64,000 nucleotides of DNA from Massilia mucilaginosa. Its GTDB lineage: Bacteria > Pseudomonadota > Gammaproteobacteria > Burkholderiales > Burkholderiaceae_D. Location: contig NZ_WHJH01000025.1 of assembly GCF_011682145.1 (NCBI RefSeq), positions 1 to 64,000 of the forward strand, given 5' to 3'. The notes below the pieces were generated by a model. The model was given only the letters and a program-made list of their open reading frames with translations, searched no databases and had not been told where the DNA came from. Below are positions 24,966 to 31,741 of this stretch, one piece after another; within the stretch, counting starts at the first letter, position 1, and each line of letters begins with the position of its first letter. Both the position numbers and the translations under genes were made by a program.

Positions 24966-26056
24966 CGCTTGTTGCTCAGCATTTCGTGCAGTTCGAGCCG
25001 GTTGTAGGCCGACCGCATCGCATCCTTGGTGCCGATCATCTTTTTAGCGACCAGCTGCGCCAGCACGTCGTTCAGGCTGCGCGACATATTGTCTTCCTTG
25101 CGCTTGAGGAAATCGGCGATCAGGTGCGTCTTGGACGGATCGCTGATCAGCGGCGCCACCTGCTGGTTGTGGTTGAAGATCATTTCGCTGGCCAGCACGA
25201 AGCTCTGGCCGTCCTCGCTCGGCAGCAGGTTCTGGTAGATCACGCCGACCAGCGAGTTGGCCAGGGCGGCGGCGCGCTGCGCCTGCTGCTCGGCCGGAAA
25301 ATATCCGAGCAGCTTGCCGATCGCACCCAGCGCGCTGTTGGTGTGCATGGTGGCCAGCACCAGGTGGCCCGACTCGCCCGCATGCAGCACCGTGTCGGCG
25401 GTATCGAAGTCGCGGATCTCGCCCACCATCAGCACATCGGGCTTTTGCCGCATCGCCTCGCGCAGGCCGCTCGAGAAGCTGGCCGTGTCGGTCGGCACCT
25501 CCTTCTGCGAAATGATGGCCTGGTCGCGCCGCAGGTAGTATTCGATCGGTTCTTCGATGGTCACGATGTGGGCGCTGCGGGTGCGGTTGATGTGCTCCAG
25601 CAGCGCGGCCATTGTGGTGGTCTTGCCGGAACCGGTCGGGCCGGTCACCAGGATCACGCCCTTGGTCGCTTCCAGCATGGTGCGCACGTAAGCCGGCAGC
25701 CCGGTTTTCTCGATCGGCAGCGGCTCCATCGGAAGACGCCGGATCGCGATGCCGATGGTGCGTCCGCCCGACATGCGGTACAGATTGCAGCGCAGGCGGC
25801 AGTTGGTGAGCACGAAGGAACGGTCGATGGCGGCGCTGAGGATCTTGTCTTCCCAATCCTCGTCGATGGCGACCAGCAGCGGCTTCATGTCGGCCAGGGT
25901 CACCGCTTCGTCGCCCGCCGCAGTCCAGCCGCGCGGCGTCTTGATCATGATGCGCGCGTCCTGCTCGATATGGATGTCCGAGAACACCTCGCCCTGGTTG
26001 ACCAGTGCAATCAGCTCGGACAGCAAATCGCGTTCCGCCAAAAATTCATCGCTCAT
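24962..26056 (-). CDS. PilT/PilU-type pilus retraction ATPase
   Basis: A 364-residue cytoplasmic hexameric ATPase. The start at 26056 gives M-S-D-E-F-L-A-E-R-D; the upstream codons to 26230 look non-coding. Walker A is G-P-T-G-S-G-K-T-T (about 139-147). The Asp-box T-I-E-E-P-I-E-Y, Walker B (V-L-M-V-G-E-I-R-D) and His-box (L-V-L-A-T-M-H-T-N-S-A) all fit the retraction ATPases rather than PilB, and there is no zinc-binding CxxC pair. Single gene, next to the T3SS operon end and 2.5 kb from the pilus operon, so it probably powers retraction of the type IVb pilus encoded at 28.5-39.1 kb. Confidence 0.88.
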   Translation of the reverse strand: MSDEFLAERDLLSELIALVNQGEVFSDIHIEQDARIMIKTPRGWTAAGDEAVTLADMKPLLVAIDEDWEDKILSAAIDRSFVLTNCRLRCNLYRMSGGRTIGIAIRRLPMEPLPIEKTGLPAYVRTMLEATKGVILVTGPTGSGKTTTMAALLEHINRTRSAHIVTIEEPIEYYLRRDQAIISQKEVPTDTASFSSGLREAMRQKPDVLMVGEIRDFDTADTVLHAGESGHLVLATMHTNSALGAIGKLLGYFPAEQQAQRAAALANSLVGVIYQNLLPSEDGQSFVLASEMIFNHNQQVAPLISDPSKTHLIADFLKRKEDNMSRSLNDVLAQLVAKKMIGTKDAMRSAYNRLELHEMLSNKR

Positions 26057-26200
26057 ATGTATCCCGAAAAATGGCGCCCAGGCGGCGCCGCTGCCTCTTG
26101 CCCTGTGGCGTATGCAAGTCAAATCATACTTGGCCCGGGCCGTCGATTTCTCAACAAATCTCAGCGGGGCGTCGGCAGCGAAAAAGTGCGCGGCGGCGGC

Positions 26201-26229
26201 GGAACCAATGGTGAGCGCGCAGCTACTCA
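26201..26229 (+). promoter_or_regulatory. hrp-box-like promoter for the small gene at 26296
   Basis: GGAACC, 16 bases, then CTACTCA: one mismatch to the HrpL consensus. It lies 66 bp before the 49-codon gene, leaving a short leader with an AAGGAGA ribosome site. Confidence 0.6.
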
Positions 26230-26295
26230 TGTTGGACCGCTGCGGCAGACGATGGCCAAGGCGGCACTTTCAATCAACCATTTAAGGAGAACATC

Positions 26296-26445
26296 ATGTT
26301 TGGTATCGCTACAACGGCAGCCACTACAGCATCAGGTCTGGGAAACATCGCGGCAGGTATGGCGGCCAACGAGGTGCTGACCGCAGCCGAGATGGCGGCG
26401 GCGATCCAGAAGAAGGCGAACACCGCTGCGGTGAACGCCATCTGA
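26296..26445 (+). CDS. Small Ala/Thr-rich protein, candidate T3SS pilin or needle subunit
   Basis: A 49-residue product with a strong AAGGAGA ribosome site and its own hrp-box-like promoter, followed at once by a hairpin with five T's. The sequence is helical and Ala/Thr/Met-rich (I-A-T-T-A-A-T-T-A-S-G-L-G-N then E-M-A-A-A-I-Q-K-K-A-N) without Cys, Trp or aromatics beyond one Phe. No needle (SctF) or Hrp pilin (HrpA) gene is otherwise seen in the window. Hrp pilins are short, Ala-rich, very diverse in sequence and strongly expressed from a dedicated hrp box, so this is the best candidate. It is shorter than most known pilins, so the call stays tentative. Confidence 0.5.
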   Translation: MFGIATTAATTASGLGNIAAGMAANEVLTAAEMAAAIQKKANTAAVNAI

Positions 26446-26455
26446 TGCACGCATG

Positions 26456-26490
26456 GCCGCGCTCCGGCGTGCCGCGGCGCGCGGCTTTTT
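26456..26490 (+). terminator. Hairpin with T-run after the small Ala/Thr-rich gene
   Basis: gccgcgc pairs with gcgcggc and is followed by five T's. It sits between two small genes and may work as an attenuator that keeps the first transcript abundant and passes little on to the second. Confidence 0.55.
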
Positions 26491-26533
26491 CCGCATCCCA
26501 TCCTCAATAGACATACCACGACAGGAGGCAGCG

Positions 26534-26716
26534 ATGACCTATCTGAACAACCGTAGCCAGCATTTGCCGGCACCGCCCCGCAGCGGCGCCGGCGAATGGT
26601 CCAGCGCCGCGGGCGGCGACGCCGACTTGATCCGCTGGGCGGCGGCGCAGGGCCAGGCCCTGTCCAAGCTGCAGATCTTCAGCACCATGGCCAAGCAGGT
26701 AAACGAGCAACAGTAG
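26534..26716 (+). CDS. Small protein in the hrp region, unknown function
   Basis: A 60-residue product with a perfect AGGAGG six bases before the ATG. The first half is polar and Pro/Gly/Ser-rich; the second half (D-L-I-R-W-A-A-A-Q-G-Q-A-L-S-K-L-Q) looks like a single amphipathic helix ending M-A-K-Q-V-N-E-Q-Q. It follows the candidate pilin gene and ends in a clear terminator, so the two probably form one hrp-controlled unit. It could be a needle, rod or accessory subunit; no family was recognised. Confidence 0.5.
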   Translation: MTYLNNRSQHLPAPPRSGAGEWSSAAGGDADLIRWAAAQGQALSKLQIFSTMAKQVNEQQ

Positions 26717-26721
26717 ATGCG

Positions 26722-26747
26722 GCGCCGCCATCGGGCGGCGCTGTTTT
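26722..26747 (+). terminator. Rho-independent terminator
   Basis: gcgccgcc, loop atcg, ggcggcgc, then tgtttt. An eight-base-pair GC stem just after the 60-codon gene. Confidence 0.7.
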
Positions 26748-26820
26748 CCCCGACCCGGCAGCGGCGCGTAACGGTCCCGCTGTCCGCGCTCCCTCCCGAG
26801 CTTCTCCCGCTCCCCCGCGT

Positions 26821-26868
26821 TCTCCCCCTTCTTCCCCTCTTCCCCTCTTCCCTTCCTCCCTTCTTCCC
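26821..26868. repeat. 48-base pure pyrimidine tract
   Basis: An unbroken run of C and T built from irregular cttcccc-like units, standing out from the mixed surroundings. Its complement is a pure purine tract just past the stop of the minus-strand small gene. Such tracts can form unusual DNA or RNA structures or act as Rho loading sites in the C-rich direction. Confidence 0.6.
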
Positions 26869-26869
26869 G

Positions 26870-27061
26870 CTATGTCCACGCTTTTACTGCGCTCGGAGCC
26901 CGGCGCTGCGCCGGGCCGAGCCGCTCGATCGACTGGGCCGTCGCGGTACATGCATGCTTGAAGTCCAGGAACTGTTCGAGCGCGAGGCTGGCGCGGCTGC
27001 CAGGCAGCGGCGCCGCAAGCCTGCTGCCGGCCGTACCGGCCAAGACGTTCAATTTCCTCAT
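26870..27061 (-). CDS. Small protein behind a perfect hrp box, candidate hrp-regulon member
   Basis: A 63-residue frame starting 34 bp downstream of an exact HrpL box on the minus strand, with GGAG seven bases before the ATG. The product is basic: M-R-K-L-N-V-L-A-G-T-A-G-S-R, then an amphipathic part with L-A-L-E-Q-F-L-D-F-K-H-A, ending K-A-W-T. It has no signal peptide of normal type and no known domain. Ser/Thr/Ala-rich N-termini are common in type III substrates, but that is weak evidence. The case rests on promoter and ribosome site; an overlapping longer frame (26679-27266) has poorer support. Confidence 0.4.
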   Translation of the reverse strand: MRKLNVLAGTAGSRLAAPLPGSRASLALEQFLDFKHACTATAQSIERLGPAQRRAPSAVKAWT

Positions 27062-27095
27062 GCTGGGGCTCCGAGGACGCGGGGAAGTCGGACTC

Positions 27096-27124
27096 TGTGT
27101 GGCAGCGCCGCCAGCCCTGGTTCC
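27096..27124 (-). promoter_or_regulatory. Perfect hrp box (minus strand)
   Basis: Read on the minus strand: GGAACC, 16 bases, CCACACA, an exact match to GGAACC-N16-CCACNNA. It points to the 63-codon gene ending at 26870 and stands back to back with the next box. Confidence 0.7.
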
Positions 27125-27203
27125 ATCGGCCGCCCCTGCCCGATCCGCGCAGGGGCGCGCGGCCTGGCATGAAATCGATGGTCATACAACACCCGAACGA
27201 CAG

Positions 27204-27232
27204 GGAACGGCGTAACACTTTTGGACCACTGA
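27204..27232 (+). promoter_or_regulatory. hrp-box-like promoter for the chaperone gene at 27385
   Basis: GGAACG, 16 bases, CCACTGA: one mismatch in the -35 part of the HrpL consensus. It is divergent from the perfect box 80 bp to its left and 152 bp upstream of the chaperone gene. Confidence 0.5.
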
Positions 27233-27384
27233 AGCCGGCGCGGAAAATCAGTATGATCGAACACATGGGGCGGATCGCGGCAGGCTCGTGCGCATTGTTT
27301 GATCTTGGCGATGCGCACCGGAACGCGTAGCATGCACTTACCCATTTTGCATTGCTCCGACCGCTTACTTTTCCTAAAGGTTCT

Positions 27385-27798
27385 ATGCAGCAACACGACT
27401 ATGTCCCACCAGAGGAGTTCGGTGGCTCGGCCGCTGCCGTCCTGCGTTGCCTGCGCGAACTGGTCGAGCTGACGGGCCAGGAGAGCACCGCCGGCCCACC
27501 GGTGCTGGAGTTGCAGTTCGACGAGATTGTTACCCTGACGTCGCTGGCGGCCGACGCGGCACAGCCCTTCCTGTGCGTGTCGGTGCATTTACCGCGCCGT
27601 ACGCTGGTGGCGGCGGCGGCGCCGCCGCTGGCCAGCCCCGGCTATCCCGGCGGCGAATGGCTGTGGGACGCCAGCGAAGGGCGTTACATCATCCTGCACA
27701 ATATCGGCATCGAGCAGCTGGCCGACGAGACCAGCCTGCTTGATGCGATCATGGACGCCAGGGACAAGGCCGGCGCCTGGCTGCTGTCGGTGTCATAG
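27385..27798 (+). CDS. Putative T3SS chaperone-like protein (CesT/Tir-chaperone size class)
   Basis: A 137-residue acidic protein with CTAAAGG before the ATG at 27385. Its plan fits class I T3SS chaperones: alternating strands such as V-L-E-L-Q-F-D-E-I-V-T-L, a middle strand (F-L-C-V-S-V-H-L) and Y-I-I-L-H-N-I-G-I-E with a closing helix. Class I chaperones are small acidic dimers that guide effectors to SctN. The likely client is one of the small secreted proteins nearby, but none is certain. Identification is by size, fold-like pattern and hrp-regulated position. Confidence 0.55.
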   Translation: MQQHDYVPPEEFGGSAAAVLRCLRELVELTGQESTAGPPVLELQFDEIVTLTSLAADAAQPFLCVSVHLPRRTLVAAAAPPLASPGYPGGEWLWDASEGRYIILHNIGIEQLADETSLLDAIMDARDKAGAWLLSVS

Positions 27799-27844
27799 GC
27801 CGCGCGCCGGGCCCGCTCAAAATGCGGCGCTGGCGCGCGCCGAT

Positions 27845-27872
27845 GGAACCATGGCCCGCCGCGCGCCACTCA
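27845..27872 (+). promoter_or_regulatory. Perfect hrp box for the 27920-28576 unit
   Basis: GGAACC, 15 bases, CCACTCA: an exact match to the HrpL consensus, 48 bp before the GTG of the 34-codon gene. Confidence 0.7.
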
Positions 27873-27919
27873 TAGCTACTCCAACCGGAGTTGCAACCGT
27901 CACTTTGAAAGGAATCACC

Positions 27920-28024
27920 GTGCCAGTCCTCGCCCCTGTCCTGAGCGCCGCCTCCACCCTCGCCGCAATGGTGCCGCCACCGCCACCACCTGCGCCAAAA
28001 CCTGACAGCGCCGCCATCGTCTAA
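27920..28024 (+). CDS. 34-residue Pro-rich peptide behind a perfect hrp box
   Basis: A short frame with a GTG start and AAAGGA ribosome site. The N-terminal half is hydrophobic and Ser/Ala-rich (V-L-A-P-V-L-S-A-A-S-T-L-A-A-M-V), the second half holds six consecutive prolines then A-P-K-P-D-S-A-A. Too short for family recognition. It is supported mainly by the exact hrp box 48 bp upstream and by the ribosome site. It could be a secreted peptide, a leader for the next gene, or a small structural subunit. Confidence 0.4.
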   Translation: MPVLAPVLSAASTLAAMVPPPPPPAPKPDSAAIV

Positions 28025-28144
28025 GCGCGTTCCCGGTGTGGGGCTGCCGACGCGGTCCCGCACCCTGGTTGCCTGCGCAGCGATGCCTGCGCGGCTCCCC
28101 CTGCTTCATTCCCACCTTACCCACCCTGTCCGCACGGAGTTCCC

Positions 28145-28576
28145 ATGGCCGAGCTGCGCCTCACCGACTGCGCCGATGTCGGTCTCATGTACGACATCGA
28201 ACAAAGCCGCTACCCCAGCGCGCAGACCGCCGTTGCCACGCGCGAGCGCACCGTTACCCACTACCTTGGCTGTCCCTCGGTCGGCTACGAGATCGATGGC
28301 GTGGCGGCCGGCGGCGCCGTGTTCGACGGCCGCGAACTTCACCTGGCGGTGCTGCCGCAATTCCACGGGCGCTGGGCGTGGCTGCTGAAACCCACCTTGG
28401 ACTGGCTGTTTGCGCTATGCGATCCGGTGCGGGTGCGCATCGAGCAAGATAACGCGCGCTGCATCCGCTTCATGGACAGCGGCGGCTGGGAGCGCGTCGA
28501 CGAAGATCGTCAATACATCACCTATCTGCTCAGCAGCACCACGCCGCACGTGTTCCGGCGCCGCCGCGCGCACTAG
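28145..28576 (+). CDS. GNAT-like small protein (phage Gp13/DUF2824-like)
   Basis: A 143-residue protein. The pattern E-L-H-L-A-V-L-P-Q-F-H-G-R-W-A-W and a following helix, then R-V-R-I-E-Q-D-N-A-R-C-I-R-F-M-D-S-G-G-W, resembles the acetyl-CoA-binding half of GNAT folds as seen in phage Gp13/DUF2824 proteins. The canonical Q/RxxGxG/A loop is replaced by Q-F-H-G-R-W, so catalysis is uncertain. Second gene after the perfect hrp box at 27845. Such an acetyltransferase-like protein in a T3SS island could be an effector, but there is no direct evidence. It ends 4 bp inside the convergent transglycosylase gene. Confidence 0.5.
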   Translation: MAELRLTDCADVGLMYDIEQSRYPSAQTAVATRERTVTHYLGCPSVGYEIDGVAAGGAVFDGRELHLAVLPQFHGRWAWLLKPTLDWLFALCDPVRVRIEQDNARCIRFMDSGGWERVDEDRQYITYLLSSTTPHVFRRRRAH

Positions 28577-28995
28577 CGCCCTGCCGCCTCGCGCGGCAGG
28601 TTGCGGTAGACCTTGAGCGCATACGCCAGCCGCTTCTTTGGATCGGCGGCGTTGTAAGCCCCTACCGCATCCCAGGAATTGCCGAGCCGGCGCATGTTCT
28701 GCGCCAGTATCCACGCACCGACGTGGATGCTGGTGCAGGCGTCGTACAGCTGGCGTTCCTCCAGACCATGGCGGCGCAATGTCGGCAGCCAGCTGCTGTT
28801 GATCTGCATCAGGCCGATATCGTAGGACCCGTTGGCGTTCGGGCGCCCGCGCGCCAGCGGATCGAGCCCGGATTCGGTGCGCGCGATGGCGTACAGCAGG
28901 CTGGCGTTGACGCCATGGCGCTCGGCGGCCTCCTGCCAGCAGGCGCCGGCGCGCCCGCACAGCAGTGCCAGCGCCAGTGCGCATGCCGCCTTCAT
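28573..28995 (-). CDS. Lytic transglycosylase (R64 PilT/IpgF type)
   Basis: A 140-residue exported enzyme with a signal peptide ending near A-G-A. Mature features are the SLT domain motifs: A-I-A-R-T-E-S-G-L-D-P with the catalytic Glu, then Y-D-I-G-L-M-Q-I-N-S and A-V-G-A-Y-N-A. It cleaves peptidoglycan to let the pilus or secretion machine cross the wall. Such enzymes occur both in T3SS clusters (IpgF, HrpH) and as PilT at the end of R64-type pil operons. Here the start overlaps the pilV stop by 4 bp, so it belongs to the pilus operon but could serve both machines. Confidence 0.88.
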   Translation of the reverse strand: MKAACALALALLCGRAGACWQEAAERHGVNASLLYAIARTESGLDPLARGRPNANGSYDIGLMQINSSWLPTLRRHGLEERQLYDACTSIHVGAWILAQNMRRLGNSWDAVGAYNAADPKKRLAYALKVYRNLPREAAGR

Positions 28996-30305
28996 CGCGT
29001 CAGCGAACCGCTCATGTAGCGCCACACGGCATTGTCCGGGTCGGTGCCGGTGCAGATCAGCGGCAGCGGCGGCGAGCCAGAATCGAGCACGATGGTGCCG
29101 ATGATATTGACGCGCACCGGCGGGTTGGCGCCTTCCAGCCACTTGTTGCAGCCCCAGCCCGGCCCGTAGTGGCTGCCGATCGAATAGGTCGCCGCCCAGA
29201 TGTAGTCGTCGGCGGTGAGGGTGTACGCGTGGACGTGGTCGTACACGTCCAGGTCGCCCTTGATCTCGCCGTTCCTGGCGGCGACGAGATCGCGCCCGGC
29301 CTTGATGTCGGCGCCGGCTGTCAGGCTGCCCGCAATCGCCAGGTTGCCGTCCTGGTCGGCCGCCAGCGGCCGCCATGCCCCGCTGGCCTGGTGGTAGCTG
29401 AAGGCCAGGCCGAGCGACGTGACCATCCGCACGTCGCCATCCTTGCTGCCGGGCTGCGGCGCCAGGTCGGCGTAGCCGGCCACCGGCTCCTTCCAGGACG
29501 AGGTGCTGGCGACCCTGGTCCAGCGGTTCTCGCCGCTGCAGTGCATCAGGTTGCGCGCGGCGTCGACCGCGATGGCGGCGCCGCCGCACGGCGCGTCGAG
29601 CGTGACCACCGCCGCCGCGCCCATCCCGAGCGGCGCGTTCATCTGGTTCAGCTCGGGCATGCCCGGCACCTTGTTGCGGTACAAAAAATCGGCCGCTTGG
29701 CCAGTGCCGTCGAACAGCAGGGCCGACACCAGGCTGCCGCCGCCGGCCGCCGTGCCGCTGCACTTGGCGCCGATGAAGCTGGCCAGGGTCGGCGCGGTAG
29801 TCGCGTCGAGCGCCCAGGCGCCGGCCGCGCTGCGCGCCCGCCCCGGCTCGCGGCTGCTGATGAAGCCCGCGCCGGCGCTGGCGGCGGCAAAGGCCAGTAC
29901 CCGGTCCGGGATCGGCGCGCCTTCGCTCACCACCAGCGCATCGAGCACGATGGTGCTTGAGGCCGCCGCCGACTTGGCGCGCGGGCGCACCAGCAGGCAG
30001 GCGCCCTGGCCGTAGGGATTGGTCGCAGCCATTCCGGGCGGCAGCATGCCGGCCGCGCGCAGCATGTCCGGCGTGATGACCAGGGTCTGGCCGACCTTGG
30101 CCGGCTGCGCCAGCGTCCCGTACCGGTCGGCCAGATAGGTGCTGGCGGCGGCCGTCATGGCCGACTGGTATTGCGCGCTGCGCTGCGCCTTGGCGTCTTC
30201 GAGGCCGGTGTCGATCATCGACGCCAGGCCCGCCACCAGCATGGCGGCGATCAGGAGCGCGCCGAGGATTTCGATCATGGCGATGCCGTGCTGTTTGTGG
30301 TGCAT
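28992..30305 (-). CDS. pilV: Type IVb minor pilin PilV (tip adhesin type)
   Basis: A 437-residue protein with a prepilin N-terminus: a short charged leader, then G-I-A-M-I-E-I-L-G-A-L-L-I-A-A-M-L, with Glu five residues after the cleavage glycine. The long body is Gly/Ala-rich and carries three cysteines in its middle and one near the end. In R64 this protein is the adhesive tip whose C-terminus is shuffled by an invertase; no recombinase or inverted shufflon repeats are seen here. The C-terminal third (from about 330, N-L-A-I-A-G-S-L-T-A-G-A) looks like a beta-rich stalk and head. It lies between pilM and the transglycosylase gene. Confidence 0.82.
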   Translation of the reverse strand: MHHKQHGIAMIEILGALLIAAMLVAGLASMIDTGLEDAKAQRSAQYQSAMTAAASTYLADRYGTLAQPAKVGQTLVITPDMLRAAGMLPPGMAATNPYGQGACLLVRPRAKSAAASSTIVLDALVVSEGAPIPDRVLAFAAASAGAGFISSREPGRARSAAGAWALDATTAPTLASFIGAKCSGTAAGGGSLVSALLFDGTGQAADFLYRNKVPGMPELNQMNAPLGMGAAAVVTLDAPCGGAAIAVDAARNLMHCSGENRWTRVASTSSWKEPVAGYADLAPQPGSKDGDVRMVTSLGLAFSYHQASGAWRPLAADQDGNLAIAGSLTAGADIKAGRDLVAARNGEIKGDLDVYDHVHAYTLTADDYIWAATYSIGSHYGPGWGCNKWLEGANPPVRVNIIGTIVLDSGSPPLPLICTGTDPDNAVWRYMSGSLTR

Positions 30306-30313
30306 GCTTGTCC

Positions 30314-30739
30314 TTAGTTGGCGGCGGCCAGCCACACCGGGCCGCCGTCCGGAATCGCCAGCGCCGGAGTGGCGATGGAACTCGGCGCGGCGCCGAGCGC
30401 CGGCCAGAAAAATCCGCCGCTGAAGCGTCCGACCATGTGCGAGCGCTGCGACAGCGCCAGTAATTCGGAGGTCAGCCCCGGCTGCGGCGCCAGCGCATAC
30501 ACCAAAATAGTGCCCTCGGCGAGGCGGTAGTTGGCAAAGCCGGCCCGGTTCACTGGGGCGGCCTGGAACTGCTCCGGATGGGCGGTAAAGTATCCCACCA
30601 CCGCCTGGCGGTACTGGGCCATCGCGCTGGCCTGGCCGCGCTGCGCGGTACGCGCCGCCAGCACCCCGGGGTCGCCCTGGCCGGCGCAATACCAGGTGGT
30701 GAGCGCCAGCAGCACGGCGACGATCATGGCGTTGAACAT
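30314..30739 (-). CDS. pilM: Type IVb pilus biogenesis protein PilM
   Basis: A 141-residue protein with one N-terminal membrane helix (I-V-A-V-L-L-A-L-T-T-W-Y) and a small periplasmic domain. The features A-Q-Y-R-Q-A-V-V-G-Y-F, then A-N-Y-R-L-A-E-G-T-I and the ending G-G-P-V-W-L-A fit the PilM family of R64-like thin pili, whose exact role is not known. Here it comes late in the operon rather than between pilL and pilN as in R64. Confidence 0.7.
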   Translation of the reverse strand: MFNAMIVAVLLALTTWYCAGQGDPGVLAARTAQRGQASAMAQYRQAVVGYFTAHPEQFQAAPVNRAGFANYRLAEGTILVYALAPQPGLTSELLALSQRSHMVGRFSGGFFWPALGAAPSSIATPALAIPDGGPVWLAAAN

Positions 30740-30741
30740 GG

Positions 30742-31719
30742 CTAGCGCTGCGCCAGCGGGTGCGCCGCGTTGGAGGCGATCAGCGCCGCCATCTGCTGCC
30801 GTGCGATGGCCGCCAGCAGATCGTACTGGCCGTTGCGCACATGGCTACGCGCCGATGGAGCGTCTTTCAGCAGCAGCATGTCGGTCTTGAGCGTCATCTT
30901 GGCGCTGGTGCCGAGCTGCTGGTACAGCACCCCGGCCACGCCCTCGGCCATCAGCGCGCGCGCGTGCTCGGCGCCGAGCCGCTCGGCCGCCAGCGATTCG
31001 AGCTTGCCGATGGCCTGGGTCGCGCTGTCAGCGCGCATGGTGCTGATCAGGAGGTAGCCGTCGATGCTGGCGCGCAGCGCGGCCACGGCGGCTTCCTGGT
31101 CGCGGATCTCGTCAAGCAGGATGATATGCGCGCCGCTCCCCAGCACCCGCCGCAACGCCTCGGCGCAGCTGGCGCCGTTGTCCGCGCCGGTGCCGGTCTG
31201 GTAGCAAACGCCGTCGCCGTAGCTGCCTTCGAGCGGCAATTCGATCAGCGCCTCGCCCGTGACGGCCACGCCGCCGTGCGCCGCCAGCCGTTCCTTGACC
31301 ATGGCGCAGGCGGTGCTGGTCTTGCCTGACTTGGCCGGGCCGGCCACCAGGAACAGGCCGGACAGCCCGCGCGCCAGCAGCGCCGGGATGAACGCGTTCG
31401 GGATGCCGAGTTCGGCCAGCGAACGGATGGCGGCGGCAATGCGGCGCAGCACGAACACCTGGCCGCCGGCCGTGAGCATGGTCGTCATGTGGTAATCGAC
31501 GCCGTCGTGCGCCACCTTGCAGCGCGCCGGCGCGCGCGGCCCCGCCAGCGCCGCCTTGCACACGCCGATCAGCAGATCGAGGTCGCCGCGCAGCGCGGCG
31601 CTCGCGCGCAGCGGATTGGCACTGGCGCCGGGGACGTCGCAAAAGCGGTCCTCCAGGGTCGGATGGCCCAGGTAAAGGTCGGAAAACACCAGCTGGCGGA
31701 CTGCGGTAGCGTCAAGCAT
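30742..31719 (-). CDS. Divergent PilT-like ATPase of the pilus operon
   Basis: A 325-residue RecA-fold ATPase. A Walker A-like loop reads G-P-A-K-S-G-K-T-S (about residues 131-139) instead of the usual G-P-T-G-S-G-K-T-T, and the Walker B region is I-I-L-L-D-E-I-R-D. L-I-S-T-M-R-A-D-S-A sits where the His-box belongs, with Arg in place of the expected His. These changes suggest altered or weak retraction activity. R64-type operons normally have only the assembly ATPase PilQ, so an extra PilT-like gene between pilS and pilM is unusual. BfpF of the bundle-forming pilus is a functional parallel. Confidence 0.7.
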   Translation of the reverse strand: MLDATAVRQLVFSDLYLGHPTLEDRFCDVPGASANPLRASAALRGDLDLLIGVCKAALAGPRAPARCKVAHDGVDYHMTTMLTAGGQVFVLRRIAAAIRSLAELGIPNAFIPALLARGLSGLFLVAGPAKSGKTSTACAMVKERLAAHGGVAVTGEALIELPLEGSYGDGVCYQTGTGADNGASCAEALRRVLGSGAHIILLDEIRDQEAAVAALRASIDGYLLISTMRADSATQAIGKLESLAAERLGAEHARALMAEGVAGVLYQQLGTSAKMTLKTDMLLLKDAPSARSHVRNGQYDLLAAIARQQMAALIASNAAHPLAQR

Positions 31720-31741
31720 ACGAAGGTCGATCGGGTCGGGT

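Noticed and set aside
28992-30305. Shufflon in pilV
   Set aside because: R64-type PilV tails are shuffled, but no inverted 19-bp repeats, alternative C-terminal segments or recombinase gene were found.
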